From assembly GCA_018262895.1 (NCBI GenBank), contig JADFDJ010000008.1, forward strand, positions 62,001-126,000: a stretch of DNA of 64,000 nt. The letters are read 5' to 3'. The position numbers were made by a program, and so were the translations under genes. This document shows, in pieces, positions 35,723 to 45,086 of the stretch (position 1 is its first letter; the number at the start of each line of letters is the position of its first letter). The notes below the pieces were generated by a model, which had not been told where the DNA came from, did no database searches, and saw nothing but the letters and a program-made list of their open reading frames with translations. This DNA comes from Methanomassiliicoccus sp. (GTDB taxonomy: Archaea; Thermoplasmatota; Thermoplasmata; Methanomassiliicoccales; Methanomassiliicoccaceae).

Positions 35723-38700
35723 ATGATAAAGCAGGTTCAAGCGAATTATAATCCTCCTGAACTTGAGAAGAGAGTTCAAAAGTTCTGGAACGATACCAAC
35801 GCCTATAAGTTGACCAAGGAGCTCCGTGCCCACGGGGTGGACTACTACTTCGTGGACGGTCCCCCGTATACCACCGGATATATCCACCTCGGCACTGCCT
35901 GGAACAAGACCATCAAGGATGCGGTGGTCCGCTACAAGCGGATGCAGAAGCACAACGTGCGCGACCAGCCGGGCTACGACATGCACGGGCTGCCTATCGA
36001 GGTCAAGGTGGAGCAGGCTATAGGGATCAAGAGCAAGAAGGACATCGAGACCTACGGTATCGACAAGTTCGTTTCCACCTGCAAGGAGTATGCTCTGGAC
36101 TTCCAGAGGAAGATGACCGAGCAGTTCAAGGAGCTGGGCGTGTGGATGGACTGGGAGCAGCCATACATGACCATCGCCCCCACCTACGTCGAGGCGGCTT
36201 GGTGGACGCTGAAGAAGGCCTACGACAAGGGCCTCCTGGTATCCTCCAACCGGGTCATCTCCTGGTGCCCCCGCTGCGAGACCGCGCTGGCAGAGGCGGA
36301 GATCGAGTACGATGAGGAGAAGGACCCGTCGATATACGTTAGGTTTCCGGTCCGCGGCGAGGCAGGTGTGTCCCTCCTCATCTGGACCACCACCCCCTGG
36401 ACTCTGCCGGCCAACATGGCGGTGGCCGCCCACCCCGATTACCGCTATGCCAAGGTCAAGTTCGTCAAGGGGGACGAGTCGAGCATCGTCATCATACTGG
36501 AGTCCCTCATCGACCAGGTGGGGGAGCTGGAGGGCTGGGAGGAGTACGACATACTGCAGCTCATAGAGGGCGATGACCTCGTGGGCAAGGAGTACGTTCC
36601 TCCGCTGGAGGGTGAGGTCGAATCCCAGGGCTCGATGGTGGGCAAGTGGGTGCACAAGGTCATACCCTCCAAGACCGTGGAGGCGGACATGACCGGCCTG
36701 GTGCACATCGCTCCTGGCCACGGTCCCGAGGACTTCGAGCTGGGCAAGGAGTTCGGCCTGGAGCCGTACTGCCCGGTGGACGAGAGCGGCAGGTTCACCA
36801 AGGACGTGGGGCCGCGGTACGCCGGGCTGCATGTGAGGAAGGCCAACGGCCAGATCATCGAGGACCTGAAGGCCAAGGGACTTATGTTCCACCACGGCAC
36901 CATAGAGCACCGCTACGGGCACTGCTGGAGGTGCAACTCCGGGATCATCTACAGGAACACCAACCAGTGGTATCTTAGGATCACTCAGGTCAAGGACCTC
37001 ATGCTCGACGAGATCGCTAAGGTGCGATGGACGCCGGAGTGGGCGGGATCGTCCAGAGAGTACGACTGGACCATGAACGCCCGCGACTGGTGCATCTCCC
37101 GGCAGCGCTACTGGGGCATACCCCTGCCCGTCTGGACCTGCAAGTGCGGGCAGATGAAGGTCATAGGATCCGTGGACGAGCTCAGCGTCGCAGAGGGCTA
37201 CCGCAAGGACATGGAGCTCCACCGGCCCTGGATAGACGGGGTCACGCTGAAGTGCGACAAGTGCGGTTCCAAGATGAAGAGGGTGGGCGACGTCCTCGAT
37301 GTATGGTTCGACGCCGGTGTCGCCTCCTGGGCCCAGCTGGGATTTCCACGCAGCCGCACCGAGTTCGACCGCTGGTGGCCTGCCAAGTTCATAACCGAGG
37401 CCCACGACCAGACCCGGGGATGGTTCTACTCCCAGCTGGGCTCGTCGTGCGTGGCCTTCGGCCGCGCCCCCTATCAGAGCGTGCTCATGCACGGGTGGAT
37501 GCTCGACCCCCAGGGACAGCCTATGTCCAAGAGCAAGGGGAACGTCATCGACCCTGCCAAGGTCATAGCCGAGTTCGGGGCCGATGCCCTCAGGTTCTAC
37601 TTCCTGCGGGTATCCGCGCCGTGGGAGGACATCTCCTTCCAGCACGAGGGGGTGAAGAACGCCCGCAAGACCCTCAACATCCTGTGGAACGTGGCCAACT
37701 TCGCGACCACCTACATGTCCATAGACAAGTTCGATCCCTCATCCGTGGACCCTGCGGCGGTGCGTAGTGCCATGAGGCCAGAGGACCGCTGGCTGGTCTC
37801 CCGGACGGAGAAGCTCAAGGTGGAGGTAACCAGGAACCTGGACTCCCTGGACCTGCATAAGGCGTGCCGTTCGCTGGAGGACTTCATCCTCGAGGACCTG
37901 TCCCGATGGTATGTGCGCCTGATAAGGGACCGGATGTGGAGCGAGTCCACGGACATGGATAAGGTGGCCGCCTACTTCACCCTCCACGACGCCCTCATGA
38001 CCGCCATCAAGCTCCTGGCGCCGGTGTGCCCGCACATAACCGAGGAGATCTTCCAGGCCCTGGACGGCTCCAAGGGCTCGGTGCACATGTGCGACTGGCC
38101 CATCGCCGACCTCACGCAGGTTGACGACCGCCTGGAAGCGTCGATGAGGACCATGCAGGAGCTGGTGGAGGAGATCACCAAGGAGCGGCAGAAGAAGAAC
38201 ATGAAGCTACGCTGGCCCCTCCAGAGGATCATCATCCACCCCCAGACGCAGGAGACCTTGGACCTCCTGAGGCCGATGGAGGACGTGCTGCTGTCCCAGG
38301 CTAACGTGAAGAACGTGGAGTACGTCCCGCCGGAGCAGGAATGGAGCGAGCTGGTACTGGACGTGGTGCCCAACCCCAACGCCATCGGCAAGGTCTACCG
38401 CCAGTGGTCGTCAAAGATCGCGGTGCTCCTGAAGAACCGTCCCGCAGCCACCATAAAGGAGGCCATCGACCGCGGGGAGTACTCCCTGGGCATAGAGGGG
38501 CAGATAGTCAAGATAGAGCCCAACATGGTGTCCTTCACCTCCACGCTCCCCGAGAACGTCACTGGAGTGAAGTTCACCGGCGGGGACCTGTACATCGACT
38601 TCAACATGAACGAGGAGATCGAGGCCGAAGGCTATACCCGAGAGCTCATCCGCCGCATACAGCAAATGCGTAAGGACATGAAGCTGGACGTGGAGGAGTA

Positions 38701-39931
38701 CGTGCGGGTGGAGGTCCGGGCACCCACCGTCATCGAGGAGTACTTCAAGTCCTGGAAAGAGCACATCATGAAGGAGACCCGGGCCCTGCAGATGGACTTC
38801 AAGACCGATCCCAAGGGGGAGAGGGAGGCCAGCTGGGAGGTCGAGAAACAGCGCATGGACATCGCTCTCACCTCCCTGCACCTCAAGGAAGGACTAAAGG
38901 AGTTCACCAAGGTTCCGGGACTTTCCCAGGAGGGTGCGCTCGCCGTCATAAGGTCCGGCAAGACCAAGGTGGAGGACCTCAAGGGGATGGACGAGGCCGC
39001 CCTAGCCGCCATACCCGGCATCAGCAAGAGCGATGCTCGAAACATCGCTCACTTTCTGGCAAGACAGGACATAGTGCCCAAGGCCGAGGCCGCCCCCGCG
39101 CCCTCCAAGAATCTGGACACAGGGGACCGCGATCTCATGATCAACTACCTCATGCGAGTGCCCCGTATGAACCAGCTGAAGGCCGAGATGGTCGTCGATG
39201 CCGGTTACGATACCGTGGATAAGGTCGCCCAAGCGTCCAAGGATGCCCTGCGGGCCATCAGCGGCCTGGGCAACAAGACCGTCCAGGAGATAATGGACTA
39301 CGCGGCTGCGGGAGGGTTCACAAAGGTCATGCAGTGCCCCCAGTGCCAAGGAGCGGTACAGCCCTATGAGCGGGAGTGTCCATCCTGTCACGCCCCGGTC
39401 GAGGCCTCCGTGCAGGATGTCAAGGCCGGGGAGGAGGCGGATGGGACGGAGGAGAAGCCCAAAGCGACGCCGTCACAGGCCAAGCTGGAGCCCTCGTTCA
39501 CCTATCTCATCAAGGAGACCAAGGGAGGGCTGTCATACTCCCTGTTCGAGGAGGCGATCAAGAAGGGGATGCTCGGGTACTGCGTCACCCGCGAGTATCC
39601 TCTTAAGATACGCTCCAAGTACAGCCTCGGAGAGACCCCCGTGGTGTGGCTGAGCAATATCGGGAAGGAGAACTGCCTACGGCCCAAGGACCTGGAGAAG
39701 CTGAGCTTCTCCCTGGAGCAGTTCCTCGCCAAGAAGGACGTGATAATCCTATTGGACGGGCTGGAGTACCTCATCACCAACAACAACTTCCTGACGGTGC
39801 TGAGGTTCATCCAGAGCCTCAGGGACCAGGTGGCCATAAACCATTCCATCCTGATGCTGGCCGTGAACCCATCCACTCTGGACCCCCACGAGCTCAACCT
39901 GCTGGAGAAGGAAGTGGACGCGAACCTCTAA
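35723..39931 (+). CDS. ileS: Isoleucyl-tRNA synthetase fused to HhH, zinc-ribbon and DUF835 domains
   Basis: A 1402-residue single frame. Residues 1 to ~1055 are a complete archaeal IleRS: PPYTTGYIHLGTAWN (HIGH-type) near 47-62, the editing domain with TTTPWTLPAN, SRQRYWGIPLPVW, and GQPMSKSKGNVIDP (KMSKS) near 600. About 350 extra residues follow. Two helix-hairpin-helix-like units lie at ~1056-1115 and ~1130-1195 (AAIPGISKSDARNI; RAISGLGNKTVQEI). Then a zinc ribbon CPQCQGA...CPSCHAP (~1200-1225) and a DUF835 domain (~1256-1402) with YCVTREYPLKIRSKY and IILLDGLEYLITNNNFL. DUF835 is normally a C-terminal domain of archaeal signalling proteins. The fusion may reflect a sensory or ribonucleoprotein tether, which is inference. 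The PMDh small-subunit gene converges, overlapping the last 4 nt. Confidence 0.93.
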   Translation: MIKQVQANYNPPELEKRVQKFWNDTNAYKLTKELRAHGVDYYFVDGPPYTTGYIHLGTAWNKTIKDAVVRYKRMQKHNVRDQPGYDMHGLPIEVKVEQAIGIKSKKDIETYGIDKFVSTCKEYALDFQRKMTEQFKELGVWMDWEQPYMTIAPTYVEAAWWTLKKAYDKGLLVSSNRVISWCPRCETALAEAEIEYDEEKDPSIYVRFPVRGEAGVSLLIWTTTPWTLPANMAVAAHPDYRYAKVKFVKGDESSIVIILESLIDQVGELEGWEEYDILQLIEGDDLVGKEYVPPLEGEVESQGSMVGKWVHKVIPSKTVEADMTGLVHIAPGHGPEDFELGKEFGLEPYCPVDESGRFTKDVGPRYAGLHVRKANGQIIEDLKAKGLMFHHGTIEHRYGHCWRCNSGIIYRNTNQWYLRITQVKDLMLDEIAKVRWTPEWAGSSREYDWTMNARDWCISRQRYWGIPLPVWTCKCGQMKVIGSVDELSVAEGYRKDMELHRPWIDGVTLKCDKCGSKMKRVGDVLDVWFDAGVASWAQLGFPRSRTEFDRWWPAKFITEAHDQTRGWFYSQLGSSCVAFGRAPYQSVLMHGWMLDPQGQPMSKSKGNVIDPAKVIAEFGADALRFYFLRVSAPWEDISFQHEGVKNARKTLNILWNVANFATTYMSIDKFDPSSVDPAAVRSAMRPEDRWLVSRTEKLKVEVTRNLDSLDLHKACRSLEDFILEDLSRWYVRLIRDRMWSESTDMDKVAAYFTLHDALMTAIKLLAPVCPHITEEIFQALDGSKGSVHMCDWPIADLTQVDDRLEASMRTMQELVEEITKERQKKNMKLRWPLQRIIIHPQTQETLDLLRPMEDVLLSQANVKNVEYVPPEQEWSELVLDVVPNPNAIGKVYRQWSSKIAVLLKNRPAATIKEAIDRGEYSLGIEGQIVKIEPNMVSFTSTLPENVTGVKFTGGDLYIDFNMNEEIEAEGYTRELIRRIQQMRKDMKLDVEEYVRVEVRAPTVIEEYFKSWKEHIMKETRALQMDFKTDPKGEREASWEVEKQRMDIALTSLHLKEGLKEFTKVPGLSQEGALAVIRSGKTKVEDLKGMDEAALAAIPGISKSDARNIAHFLARQDIVPKAEAAPAPSKNLDTGDRDLMINYLMRVPRMNQLKAEMVVDAGYDTVDKVAQASKDALRAISGLGNKTVQEIMDYAAAGGFTKVMQCPQCQGAVQPYERECPSCHAPVEASVQDVKAGEEADGTEEKPKATPSQAKLEPSFTYLIKETKGGLSYSLFEEAIKKGMLGYCVTREYPLKIRSKYSLGETPVVWLSNIGKENCLRPKDLEKLSFSLEQFLAKKDVIILLDGLEYLITNNNFLTVLRFIQSLRDQVAINHSILMLAVNPSTLDPHELNLLEKEVDANL

Positions 39932-40698
39932 AGGAGGTCGTGCAGAAGCTCTGCCAGGCCGGGCACGGTCTGGTAGTCCTTCACTTCCTGCGGCGTGACC
40001 CAGCAGAACTCGGTATGCTCCCAGTCGATGCAGACCGAAGGGGCCTTAGCCTCGAACAGGAAGGGGTGGATATGCCATATGGTGTCACGGTCTCGGACCG
40101 TCACCATCCTTCCCTCCTTTGCGATGGGCAGGTCCAGCCCCGTCTCCTCGCTGAGCTCCTTGACGGCCGTCCTCTGAGGGCTTTCCCCCACCTCCACGAA
40201 GCCGGAGACAGCGGCCCAGTATCCCTGGAAAGTCCCTACCTCCGCGCTCCTCTTGAGAAGGAGTACCTTGTCGCCGTCCCTGACGATGCAACTCACCACG
40301 TGGCATTCCTTGACGTTGGGCAGCTCCACCGTTCCCCTGGTGCCGTCAACGACCGCAGTGTCCCCGTCCCTCAGCAGTGACAGGTCGATATGGTCAACGA
40401 GGGGGACCCCTGACATCACTGCTCCCGTTGCCACTATGGGCTCGGCCAGGGCGTTGATCAATGCCGCAGGGAGCGTTCCCTGCCTCTTCATCTCCAGAAG
40501 CACGTAGGAACCGACGGTACTCCCGCGGCCCTGAGGGAAGGCGAACACTCGCCCCTTGACCGAGCGGCCGCCGAGGGCAGGGTCCGTGAGCCTGCCGGTT
40601 GACGGCTCCACACCACCAAGGAATGAGGTCGCGGATGCGTTCATAACTACCTCACCCTCCCCCTTACCCTTGGAGATGCCCCTTCCCTTCAGGATCAT
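39928..40698 (-). CDS. Phosphomevalonate dehydratase small subunit (DUF126) fused to a Nudix hydrolase domain
   Basis: A 256-residue protein. Residues 1 to ~130 match the swivelling aconitase-X small subunit: MILKGRGISKGKGEGEV, GRSVKGRVFAFPQGRGSTVGS and SGVPLVDHIDL, then VVDGTRGTVEL. Residues ~135-256 form a Nudix domain (CIVRDGDKVLLLKRSAEVGTFQGYW; the box GFVEVGES...AVKELSEETGL). The frame stays open upstream inside the large-subunit gene, but ATG 40698 overlaps that gene's stop as ATGA and gives the family N-terminus. The dehydratase makes trans-anhydromevalonate 5-phosphate in the archaeal mevalonate pathway. The Nudix part could act on a phosphorylated isoprenoid precursor; that is inference. 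Confidence 0.85.
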   Translation of the reverse strand: MILKGRGISKGKGEGEVVMNASATSFLGGVEPSTGRLTDPALGGRSVKGRVFAFPQGRGSTVGSYVLLEMKRQGTLPAALINALAEPIVATGAVMSGVPLVDHIDLSLLRDGDTAVVDGTRGTVELPNVKECHVVSCIVRDGDKVLLLKRSAEVGTFQGYWAAVSGFVEVGESPQRTAVKELSEETGLDLPIAKEGRMVTVRDRDTIWHIHPFLFEAKAPSVCIDWEHTEFCWVTPQEVKDYQTVPGLAELLHDLL

Positions 40699-41858
40699 GT
40701 TATCATCTCCACGAGGCCGTCGGTGGTACGGTACACCACCTTCTGCGAGCATAACGTAGGGAGGTAGTTGCAGGCCTTCCCTGAGTTCGTGGCGGTGGTC
40801 TTGAAGCGCTCCTCGATGGGCGTCACCACCATACAGGTGTCGCACACCACGTGACCGAACTTCGATAGCACGTCCAGTTCCCTTGGGCACTTGGCCGCGG
40901 TGCACCGGGAGGTGCAGAACCAGACCTCCGCGTCCCCTTTTCGGCGCTTCCCCCTGAGCCGGGAGGCCAGGTCCCTGATCTCCTCTACCGATAGATGAGG
41001 GCACCCTAATGCGATGAGGTCCGGGTCCTTACCGGTCTCGAACTTGTTCCTTGCGGCCTCGACCTCCCTCTTGCCTATGACCAGGCGGTCCATTCCCTTG
41101 AGGTCGTGGATCCCTGCCTCCGGGGTGACGCCCTCGACATGGAACAGGGCGACAGAGCCAGCGGCCGCCATGGCCGCGGCGAGGGTCTTGAGCTGGTCAA
41201 CGGTGGGGCGGATGCCTCTGAAGTAGGGGACACGCCCGCCTACAGCCGACCCCACCGCCTGTCCCAGAAGGGAGTAGTCCACCTTGTCCAGCTCCACGCT
41301 GACAATGATGGAAGGTGCGCGGTTCTCATCAAGGTGGAGCCCGTACCTGGGGGTCTTGCCTACAATAGCCGCTGCCAGAGCACCCGGCCCCCCCTCGCGG
41401 TTGGTCCTGGCCCCGATAACGGAGTTGGCGAAGGACAGGGCGTTGGACTCCGCCCATGCCAGGGTCTGCCCCTTCTGAGGGATGTTCGTTCCCAGGTAAG
41501 GGGTGCATGAACAGTCCGTGTTGACCCCCAGGCGCTCGTACTGGTCGATTATGTGCAGCTGGCGGTCTGCGAAACGGGGAGATATGCCCATCTCCTTCCA
41601 CTTCTGCCTGTCCATGCCCGCAGGGTTGAGGGTCGTGGGAACGCACACCTTGGCATCCTTTGATAACCTCTCCAGGAATTCTATCCCCCCTTCACCTATG
41701 GTCTTATAGGAAACACCAGAGAGGTGCGCGGAGGATATGGGCACCAGCTCCTTGGCGTCATAGATATCGCCAAGGGCCACCAGAAGCTCCATGGCTGTCC
41801 TCAGGCCCTCGCCCTTCTCACCCGCCAGGACAGACTCCTCATCCCGTGTAAGGAACAT
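40695..41858 (-). CDS. Phosphomevalonate dehydratase large subunit (aconitase X)
   Basis: A 387-residue aconitase-X catalytic subunit: PISSAHLSGVSYKTIGEGG, VCVPTTLNPAGMD, DCSCTPYLGTNIP, SFANSVIGARTNREGG, ALGCPHLSVEEI, and a C-terminal CDTCMVVTPIEERF...SGKACNYLP. Cysteines in these motifs hold the iron-sulfur cluster. It dehydrates mevalonate 5-phosphate in archaeal isoprenoid synthesis. It is co-transcribed with the small-subunit/Nudix fusion, with an ATGA overlap. Confidence 0.9.
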   Translation of the reverse strand: MFLTRDEESVLAGEKGEGLRTAMELLVALGDIYDAKELVPISSAHLSGVSYKTIGEGGIEFLERLSKDAKVCVPTTLNPAGMDRQKWKEMGISPRFADRQLHIIDQYERLGVNTDCSCTPYLGTNIPQKGQTLAWAESNALSFANSVIGARTNREGGPGALAAAIVGKTPRYGLHLDENRAPSIIVSVELDKVDYSLLGQAVGSAVGGRVPYFRGIRPTVDQLKTLAAAMAAAGSVALFHVEGVTPEAGIHDLKGMDRLVIGKREVEAARNKFETGKDPDLIALGCPHLSVEEIRDLASRLRGKRRKGDAEVWFCTSRCTAAKCPRELDVLSKFGHVVCDTCMVVTPIEERFKTTATNSGKACNYLPTLCSQKVVYRTTDGLVEMIT

Positions 41859-42092
41859 GATGTTCCCTCTCTAGGCTATCAGGCGATAAAATCCTTGTGT
41901 ATGAACCAGCCACCCCTGTGAGGTGATCCCCGAACCTGCTGGAGAAAAAGGTCTGCTACCGAGGTACCCGGTCGGCGAGCTATCGCTCATATGTGATGAC
42001 GAACGTGTTCGGTACCTGCTTGATACGGGGAAGCCGGGATCGGTATCCTAGGGGTTCCTTAGCTGGAAATTCTTTTATATGACCTTATTATT

Positions 42093-42107
42093 GACTGACG
42101 GTCAGTC
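42093..42107. promoter_or_regulatory. Palindromic operator of the TetR/MFS operon
   Basis: GACTGACGGTCAGTC is a perfect 15-nt palindrome ending 9 nt before the TetR ATG. It lies just downstream of the TATA-like CTTTTATATG (42072-42081), covering the expected transcription start. This is a classic position for TetR self-repression. Confidence 0.75.
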
Positions 42108-42116
42108 GGTAAGACC

Positions 42117-42788
42117 ATGCCCCGGACCATCAAAGCATCACCAGACCGTGCGAACGAGATCCTCGAGGCGGCCCGAGATCTCTTCAATGAGAAGGGGTTC
42201 GAGAACACCTCGGTGGACGATATCGTGAGGAGAGTCGGGGTGGCCAAGGGGCTGTTCTACTACTACTTCGACTCCAAAGAGGAGATCATCGGTATCCTCT
42301 ATGACCGCCTTTTCGATGAGATAAGCGCCTCCATCACGGCGGTGATGGAGAAGAAGGGACTGACGGCCTTGGAGAGGTTTGGCGAGGTCTTCGAGACCAA
42401 CCGGGACATCACCTGCCGCTCATCCATGATCGTCGCCTACTTCAAGAAGGAGCGCAACCAGTCCTTCCACCTGACCATGGAGAGGAGGGCCCACGGCCTG
42501 CTTATCAATGTCATGGAGGGCATTATCATGCAGGGGGTCGATGAGGGCACCTTCCGCGTCGATCATCCTCGCGAGACGGCGATCGCCCTCAACGCCATGT
42601 ACCAGGGCCTCAAGAACGACCTTCCTCCAGAGCCTACGAGCGAGGAGCTGATGAACATGTTCCAGGCCCTCCGAGACCTGTCGGAGAGGCTCCTGGGAAT
42701 GGATGCGGGATCGCTCAATATCTTTGACAAGCTGCTGCCACCCTTCGATCAAGGGGGCTGGTCGACCAAGAACAGCAAGAAGGTTTAG
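42117..42788 (+). CDS. TetR-family repressor
   Basis: A 223-residue protein with the TetR helix-turn-helix: RANEILEAARDLFNEKGFEN, TSVDDIVRRVGVAKGLFYYY and FDSKEEIIGILYDRL. The rest is a helical ligand-binding domain. It lies directly upstream of a DHA2 exporter (TAG stop, then the MFS start 2 nt on) and downstream of a 15-nt palindrome. It should repress its own operon until an exporter substrate binds. The ATG is supported by promoter spacing. Confidence 0.93.
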   Translation: MPRTIKASPDRANEILEAARDLFNEKGFENTSVDDIVRRVGVAKGLFYYYFDSKEEIIGILYDRLFDEISASITAVMEKKGLTALERFGEVFETNRDITCRSSMIVAYFKKERNQSFHLTMERRAHGLLINVMEGIIMQGVDEGTFRVDHPRETAIALNAMYQGLKNDLPPEPTSEELMNMFQALRDLSERLLGMDAGSLNIFDKLLPPFDQGGWSTKNSKKV

Positions 42789-42790
42789 TG

Positions 42791-44422
42791 ATGTTCGGGA
42801 AGAAGAGTAAGAGAAGGGTATCTGCAGAAAGGCCAGTGCTCAGCGAGGAGGAGCGCAGGAGGAACCGCACGCGGTCCTTCATCATGCTCGGGCTGGCGCT
42901 CGGCATGCTGCTTGCAAGCCTGGATCAGACCGTGGTCAGCACCAGCCTGCCAAAGATAGTCGCGGACCTTGGCGGTATGAGCCTGTATTCGTGGCTGTTC
43001 ACAGCGTATATGCTGGCTCAGACGGTGACCATCCCCATCGCCGGCAAGCTCTCCGACCGTTTAGGCCGGAAACCCATCTTCCTCACAGGTATGCTGCTGT
43101 TCCTGGGCGGCTCCCTGCTGGCGGGCATGTCCACCTCCATGGAGTTCCTCATAGCGTGTCGCTTCGTCCAAGGCCTGGGCGGTGGCGCCATGATGCCCAT
43201 ATCGATGGCCGTGGTGGCGGACCTGTATGCTCCCACCGAGAGGGGTAAGATCCAGGGGATGCTGGGCTCGGTGTTCGCGCTCTCCACCATAATAGGCCCC
43301 CTCATGGGCGGCTACATAGTGGACAACATGGACTGGCGGTGGGTGTTCTACGTGAACCTTCCTGTGGGCATACTGGCCATCCTCGTCACGTCCATGAAGT
43401 TCCCCACGGTCCAAAGGGACCGCAGCAAGACCATCGATTACGCCGGCATGGTCGCCCTGATCGCAACACTGGCCCCTGCGCTCCTGGTCATCACTTGGGG
43501 AGGGAGCGAGTACGCATGGACGAGCGTGGAGATCATCGGCCTAAGTGCTGTATCGATCATCAGTGTTCTTGCCTTCATCTGGCAGGAGAGGAGGGCGAGC
43601 GACCCTATACTTCCCCTGAGGCTGTTCAAGGAGCCCATATTCACCCTGGGCAGCGCAGGCCTGTTCATAATGTCCCTGGGCATGTTCGGCGTGATATCCT
43701 TCCTGCCGCTGTTCCTGCAGGCCGTGGTGGGGATGAGCGCATCCAACAGCGGTGAGCTCATCATCCCGATGATGGCCGGCGTGATGCTAACCTCCCTGGC
43801 GAGCGGGTTCCTGCTGCGGCGCACAGGGTACAAGATCTGGCTGCTCATCGGACCTCCCGTCTCCGCCCTTGGCCTGTACCTGCTGTCCACCCAACACGCC
43901 GGCAGCTCACCGTGGGATGCCATCCTGTTCCTCGTCATAACCGGTGCCGGCCTGGGTGCGGTCATGTCCAACTACATCGTGGCTGCTCAGAACGTCATGC
44001 CCAAGAAGGACATGGGCGTGGCCACAGCGTCCATGAGCCTGTTCCGCAGCATCGGCGGGACCGTGGGCGTGGCGGCCCTGGGCGGCCTCATCAACGGACG
44101 TATGAACGAGGAGCTGGGCAGGAACCTATCGCCGCAGATGTACTCCGTACTGCCGACCATGGACGTCAACAGCCTGGGCCAGCTGCTGCTGATGACTGAT
44201 CCTTCAATACCCGGGGTGGTGCTGGAGGCCATACGGCTGTCCCTGAGCAACAGCATCACCTTCGCCTTCCTGGTAGGAAGCGTCATCGTCCTCCTGTCTC
44301 TCATCGCCAGCGCGCTGGTCCGCAGCGTACCACTGAAAAGCGTGAAGGAGTACCATGAGGAAGAGTGTAATCCAGCTCAGCTTGAGGCCATGGCAGGGAC
44401 CGCACAGCCTGGAAAGGAGTAA
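42791..44422 (+). CDS. MFS multidrug exporter, DHA2/EmrB-QacA type
   Basis: A 544-residue protein with about 14 helices. The signature ASLDQTVVSTSLPKIV is at the end of helix 1; GKLSDRLGRKPIFLTG is motif A and RFVQGLGGGAMMPISMAVVADLY is motif B/C. The N-terminus is basic and rich in Arg; the C-terminal tail is acidic. A GTG at 42788 is an in-frame alternative overlapping the TetR stop. Proton-driven efflux of a hydrophobic or cationic compound is expected; the inducer is unknown. Confidence 0.93.
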   Translation: MFGKKSKRRVSAERPVLSEEERRRNRTRSFIMLGLALGMLLASLDQTVVSTSLPKIVADLGGMSLYSWLFTAYMLAQTVTIPIAGKLSDRLGRKPIFLTGMLLFLGGSLLAGMSTSMEFLIACRFVQGLGGGAMMPISMAVVADLYAPTERGKIQGMLGSVFALSTIIGPLMGGYIVDNMDWRWVFYVNLPVGILAILVTSMKFPTVQRDRSKTIDYAGMVALIATLAPALLVITWGGSEYAWTSVEIIGLSAVSIISVLAFIWQERRASDPILPLRLFKEPIFTLGSAGLFIMSLGMFGVISFLPLFLQAVVGMSASNSGELIIPMMAGVMLTSLASGFLLRRTGYKIWLLIGPPVSALGLYLLSTQHAGSSPWDAILFLVITGAGLGAVMSNYIVAAQNVMPKKDMGVATASMSLFRSIGGTVGVAALGGLINGRMNEELGRNLSPQMYSVLPTMDVNSLGQLLLMTDPSIPGVVLEAIRLSLSNSITFAFLVGSVIVLLSLIASALVRSVPLKSVKEYHEEECNPAQLEAMAGTAQPGKE

Positions 44423-44502
44423 AGCGGCCGGGCAAACCCCTACCTACGACATTTTTTTAATGGATGGGGAGTGTATTCGATACAGGACGACCAGGTGTTC
44501 TA

Positions 44503-44937
44503 ATGCAATGGTACCGGAAGATCCTCATCCCCACTGATGGCAGCAAGTACGCGCAGAACGCGGTGACCCGCGGCCTGTACATAGCCAAGAGGCTGAACGC
44601 GGACGTGACCCTCCTCACAGTCATCGATGTCAAGGCCACTGTAAGCCTTCAGCAGGGCCTGGGTGTTCCTGATGAGTACGCCTACCAGCAGAAGGCCGCG
44701 GAGGCGGCGGTGGAGGCCGCGGAGGCGGTGGCCAGGGAGATGGGCGTGAGGGCGACCTCGATCGTGAAAAGAGGCTCACCGGCCTACGATATCATCGAGG
44801 AGTCGAAGAAGCATGACCTCATCGTGATGGCCAGCCGTGGAAGGACCGGCGTTGCCAGACTGTTCGTTGGAAGTGTGGCCGAGAAGGTCGTGAGGTTCGC
44901 AGCCTGTCCAGTGCTGGTAGTGAAGACACCGGAATGA
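44503..44937 (+). CDS. Universal stress protein (UspA family)
   Basis: A 144-residue single UspA domain starting MQWYRKILIPTDGSKYAQNA, with VTLLTVIDV and the nucleotide-binding loop ASRGRTGVARLFVGSVAEKV followed by CPVLVVKTPE. An in-frame ATG at 44464 adds 13 residues unlike the family and sits next to the likely TATA (TTTTTTAATG). The gene follows the MFS gene but has its own promoter-like sequence, so it is probably separate. Confidence 0.9.
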   Translation: MQWYRKILIPTDGSKYAQNAVTRGLYIAKRLNADVTLLTVIDVKATVSLQQGLGVPDEYAYQQKAAEAAVEAAEAVAREMGVRATSIVKRGSPAYDIIEESKKHDLIVMASRGRTGVARLFVGSVAEKVVRFAACPVLVVKTPE

Positions 44938-45086
44938 TAAAAAAAGGAGCGGGGACGGGGATCATCTCCACTTCTGGGATCTCCCTATCAGCATCCCCTT
45001 TTGGTTCTTCTTCAGACCCTGATCAAGCATCCTCTAAGGAAGCAGGAGGCGAACCATCCCCGTTTTTCCTGAGGATGCCCGGAGCT

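Noticed and set aside
35684-37645. 653-codon minus-strand ORF
   Set aside because: Antisense shadow of ileS; His/Leu/Val-rich composition typical of an antisense frame in GC-rich DNA.
40699-41004. N-terminal extension of the DUF126-Nudix protein
   Set aside because: The frame overlaps the aconitase-X gene and the sequence is unlike DUF126; ATG 40698 has an ATGA overlap.
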